Part shown: positions 50,879 through 52,363 of the stretch, one piece after another
Position numbering within the stretch: position 1 is the first letter of the stretch
Layout of the letters: each line of letters opens with the position of its first letter
From: Clostridiales bacterium
GTDB lineage: Bacteria; Bacillota; Clostridia; Christensenellales; Pumilibacteraceae
Direction: 5' to 3'
Assembly: GCA_029066805.1 (NCBI GenBank)
Contig: JAIEFT010000054.1
Coordinates: forward strand, 1-52,363
Length of the DNA stretch: 52,363 bases
The notes under the pieces: generated by a model
Database searches by the model: none
What the model was told of the DNA's origin: nothing
Seen by the model: only the letters and a program-made list of their open reading frames with translations
Translations under genes and position numbers: made by a program

Positions 50879-52363
50879 ATGCTGTATCTCGATTTTCAAA
50901 AGGCTAACTGCAAAAACTGTTATAAGTGCTTGCGCGCGTGCCCCGTCAAGGCAATCGACGCGCAGGGCGGTCAAGCCAAGATTATAGAGAGCCGTTGTAT
51001 ACTTTGCGGTCACTGCACGATCGCGTGTCCGCAAAACGCCAAAAGCGTGCATAACGATTCGGACAGCATACTGCGCTTGCTGCAAAAGAGTAAATGCGTA
51101 ATAGCGTCGGTCGCGCCCGCGTTTGTCGCGTCGTTCGGCTTAAATTCGTTCGAGCCTATTCGTGCCGCGCTAAAGTCACTCGGCTTTTACGACGCGTTTG
51201 AAACGGCGGAGGGCGCGGCGGCGGTTACTGCCGAGTACAAAAAACTCCTTCAGTCGGGCAAGTACGAAAACCTTATAACATCGGCGTGTCCCGCGGTCAA
51301 CCGTGCAATCGAGCTGTATCACCATGACGCGCTAAAGTACCTCGCGCCCGTCGATTCGCCCATGGTAGCGCATGCCAAGATTTTAAAGTCGCGCTATCCC
51401 GACGCCGATATAGTGTTTGTCGGACCGTGCATCGCCAAAAAGCGCGAAGCCAAGGAGAGCGGAGTTTTGAGCGGCGCGCTCACTTTTGAGGAGCTTGTCA
51501 CTATACTCGCGCAAAAGGGTATTGATATTCCCGATGTTCCGCCCGTAGAGCAGCTTAAACAACCGGACAAAAACGCAAAAAAAGCGGAAAAAGCTGAGGT
51601 CGCTGCGGTGGCGGAGCAACCCGAAATGCGCGCCAAGTATTATCCCATTTCGCGCGGAATTATCAAGTCGTTCGACGCGTTCCCCGGCGGCTACGAATAC
51701 ATAGCGGTCGACGGAGTGAACCGGCTCGATCAGGCGATAAAGGACTTGCTCTCGGTCAAGAACGTGTTTTTGGAAATCAATGCGTGCGAGGGCGCATGCG
51801 TAAACGGTCCGTGCTCTATCAAGCACGCGGGCGGAAGCGTGGAAGCAAACGTAAAGGTGCGCAACTACGTAGCAAGCGTGTCCGCCGACGTCGTGCCCGA
51901 ATATCCCGATATTTCCAAGATGTTCAAGCCCAAAAAGGCGGGCGATCGTCAGCCCACAGAGGACGAAATCAAATCCGTGCTCGAGAGTACCGGCAAATAC
52001 GGTGCGGGCGATGAGCTCAATTGCGGCGCGTGCGGATATTCCACATGCCGCGAAAAGGCTTGGGCGGTCATCAACGGCTACGCCGAAGTGGAAATGTGCG
52101 TTCCGTACATGCGCGAAAAAGCCGAGTCAATGGGCAACGTTATTATAGAAAACAGCCCTAACGGCATTATCGTGTGCAGCGACGACCTTGCTATTTCCGA
52201 AATCAACCGCAAGGCGCAAGCCATGATAGGTATAAGCTCGCCCGAATACATATTCGACTGCTTTGACCCGTCGGCGGCGTTCAAGGCCGCGGACAGCGGC
52301 AAGCCCGTTCACGTTGACAAGCTTAAAATCGACAAGACCGGCAAGTATGTCGATATCATGATT
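50879..52363 (+). CDS. Sensory-type [FeFe]-hydrogenase with PAS domain (cut by window end)
   Basis: The first 495 residues of a protein open at the right edge. Residues 1-60 hold two [4Fe-4S] motifs (C11, C14, C17, C21 and a second set in CILCGHCTIACP). A hydrogenase large-subunit C-terminal domain follows. L1 is TSACP (134-138), L2 is GPC (C184), L3 is NACEGAC (C303, C307). Then comes an extra cluster motif CGACGYSTC (C382, C385, C390; C407 later) and a PAS domain from about 415. L1 normally reads TSCCP: the first cysteine, the proton relay, is alanine here, a mark of sensory HydS-type enzymes. A phosphatase, kinase or other output domain should follow beyond the window. Confidence 0.88.
   Translation, partial: MLYLDFQKANCKNCYKCLRACPVKAIDAQGGQAKIIESRCILCGHCTIACPQNAKSVHNDSDSILRLLQKSKCVIASVAPAFVASFGLNSFEPIRAALKSLGFYDAFETAEGAAAVTAEYKKLLQSGKYENLITSACPAVNRAIELYHHDALKYLAPVDSPMVAHAKILKSRYPDADIVFVGPCIAKKREAKESGVLSGALTFEELVTILAQKGIDIPDVPPVEQLKQPDKNAKKAEKAEVAAVAEQPEMRAKYYPISRGIIKSFDAFPGGYEYIAVDGVNRLDQAIKDLLSVKNVFLEINACEGACVNGPCSIKHAGGSVEANVKVRNYVASVSADVVPEYPDISKMFKPKKAGDRQPTEDEIKSVLESTGKYGAGDELNCGACGYSTCREKAWAVINGYAEVEMCVPYMREKAESMGNVIIENSPNGIIVCSDDLAISEINRKAQAMIGISSPEYIFDCFDPSAAFKAADSGKPVHVDKLKIDKTGKYVDIMI

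Overview
The window looks like a chromosomal segment of an endospore-forming, strictly fermentative member of the Bacillota (class Clostridia), probably an uncultured gut lineage. The evidence is a SpoIIID homologue, the Bacillus/Clostridium gene order decarboxylase-tmk-holB-ricT, a long Bacillus-type SRP RNA with an Alu domain, a class II GalT, AdhE, and a gene for a sensory-type [FeFe]-hydrogenase. Most of the window has mixed base composition with dense coding. One block, about 5.2-10.6 kb, reads visibly more A+T-rich.

Layout. 1-5.1 kb: the end of rpoB and all of rpoC, closed by a terminator. 5.2-10.6 kb: an accessory islet with a nucleotidyltransferase, a metallo-beta-lactamase-fold hydrolase, a DJ-1/PfpI protein, a radical SAM protein, an FAD oxidoreductase with an HxlR regulator, and a GNAT acetyltransferase. 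10.7-14.1 kb: ECF sigma factor, putative anti-sigma factor, a VWA lipoprotein and a small membrane protein. 14.1-18.7 kb: tilS, a TrmN6-like methyltransferase, rsmI, dnaA and a DUF1934 gene. 19-20.1 kb: rpsF-ssb-rpsR behind an S6:S18-type leader. 20.4-24.7 kb: a nonsense-interrupted small gene, an ABC-F ATPase, a GlmU-like gene and prs. 24.9-27.8 kb: spoIIID (reverse), an unusually long greA, and lysS. 27.9-31.6 kb: decarboxylase, tmk, holB, ricT. 31.7-36.3 kb: ferredoxin, phosphoesterase, SpoVB/MurJ-like flippase, serS and a small unknown gene. 36.4-38.3 kb: SRP RNA (reverse), a zinc-ribbon Ser/Thr kinase (reverse) and a 69-bp tandem repeat. 38.3-45.4 kb: membrane protein, type 2 ileS, methyltransferase, pseudouridine synthase, galT. 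45.5-52.4 kb: membrane protein and aldo/keto reductase (reverse), then adhE, a phosphotransferase, a [2Fe-2S] thioredoxin-like protein and the start of the sensory-hydrogenase gene, cut by the window end.

Three things stand out. First, three copies of a structured, roughly 130-nt element lie at the 3' ends of rpsR, prs and a methyltransferase gene. They share an apical hairpin, conserved internal-loop strands and compensatory base changes in their helices, so this is a candidate undescribed RNA family that may also be mobile. Second, at least six genes (ECF sigma, tilS, glmU-like, kinase, a membrane protein, aldo/keto reductase) have the exact geometry TTGNNN-17 bp-TANNNT-6/7 nt-start codon, which predicts leaderless mRNAs, unusual for Bacillota. 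Third, spoIIID has a textbook SigmaE-type promoter.

Several proteins are atypical: a GlmU without a recognisable uridylyltransferase site, a GreA with an insertion of about 90 residues, an ABC-F protein that has lost the second Walker A lysine, and a hydrogenase with the proton-relay cysteine replaced by alanine. Short interspersed repeats and MITE-like inverted-repeat elements occupy most of the longer intergenic gaps. All calls come from reading the sequence; no database search was run.
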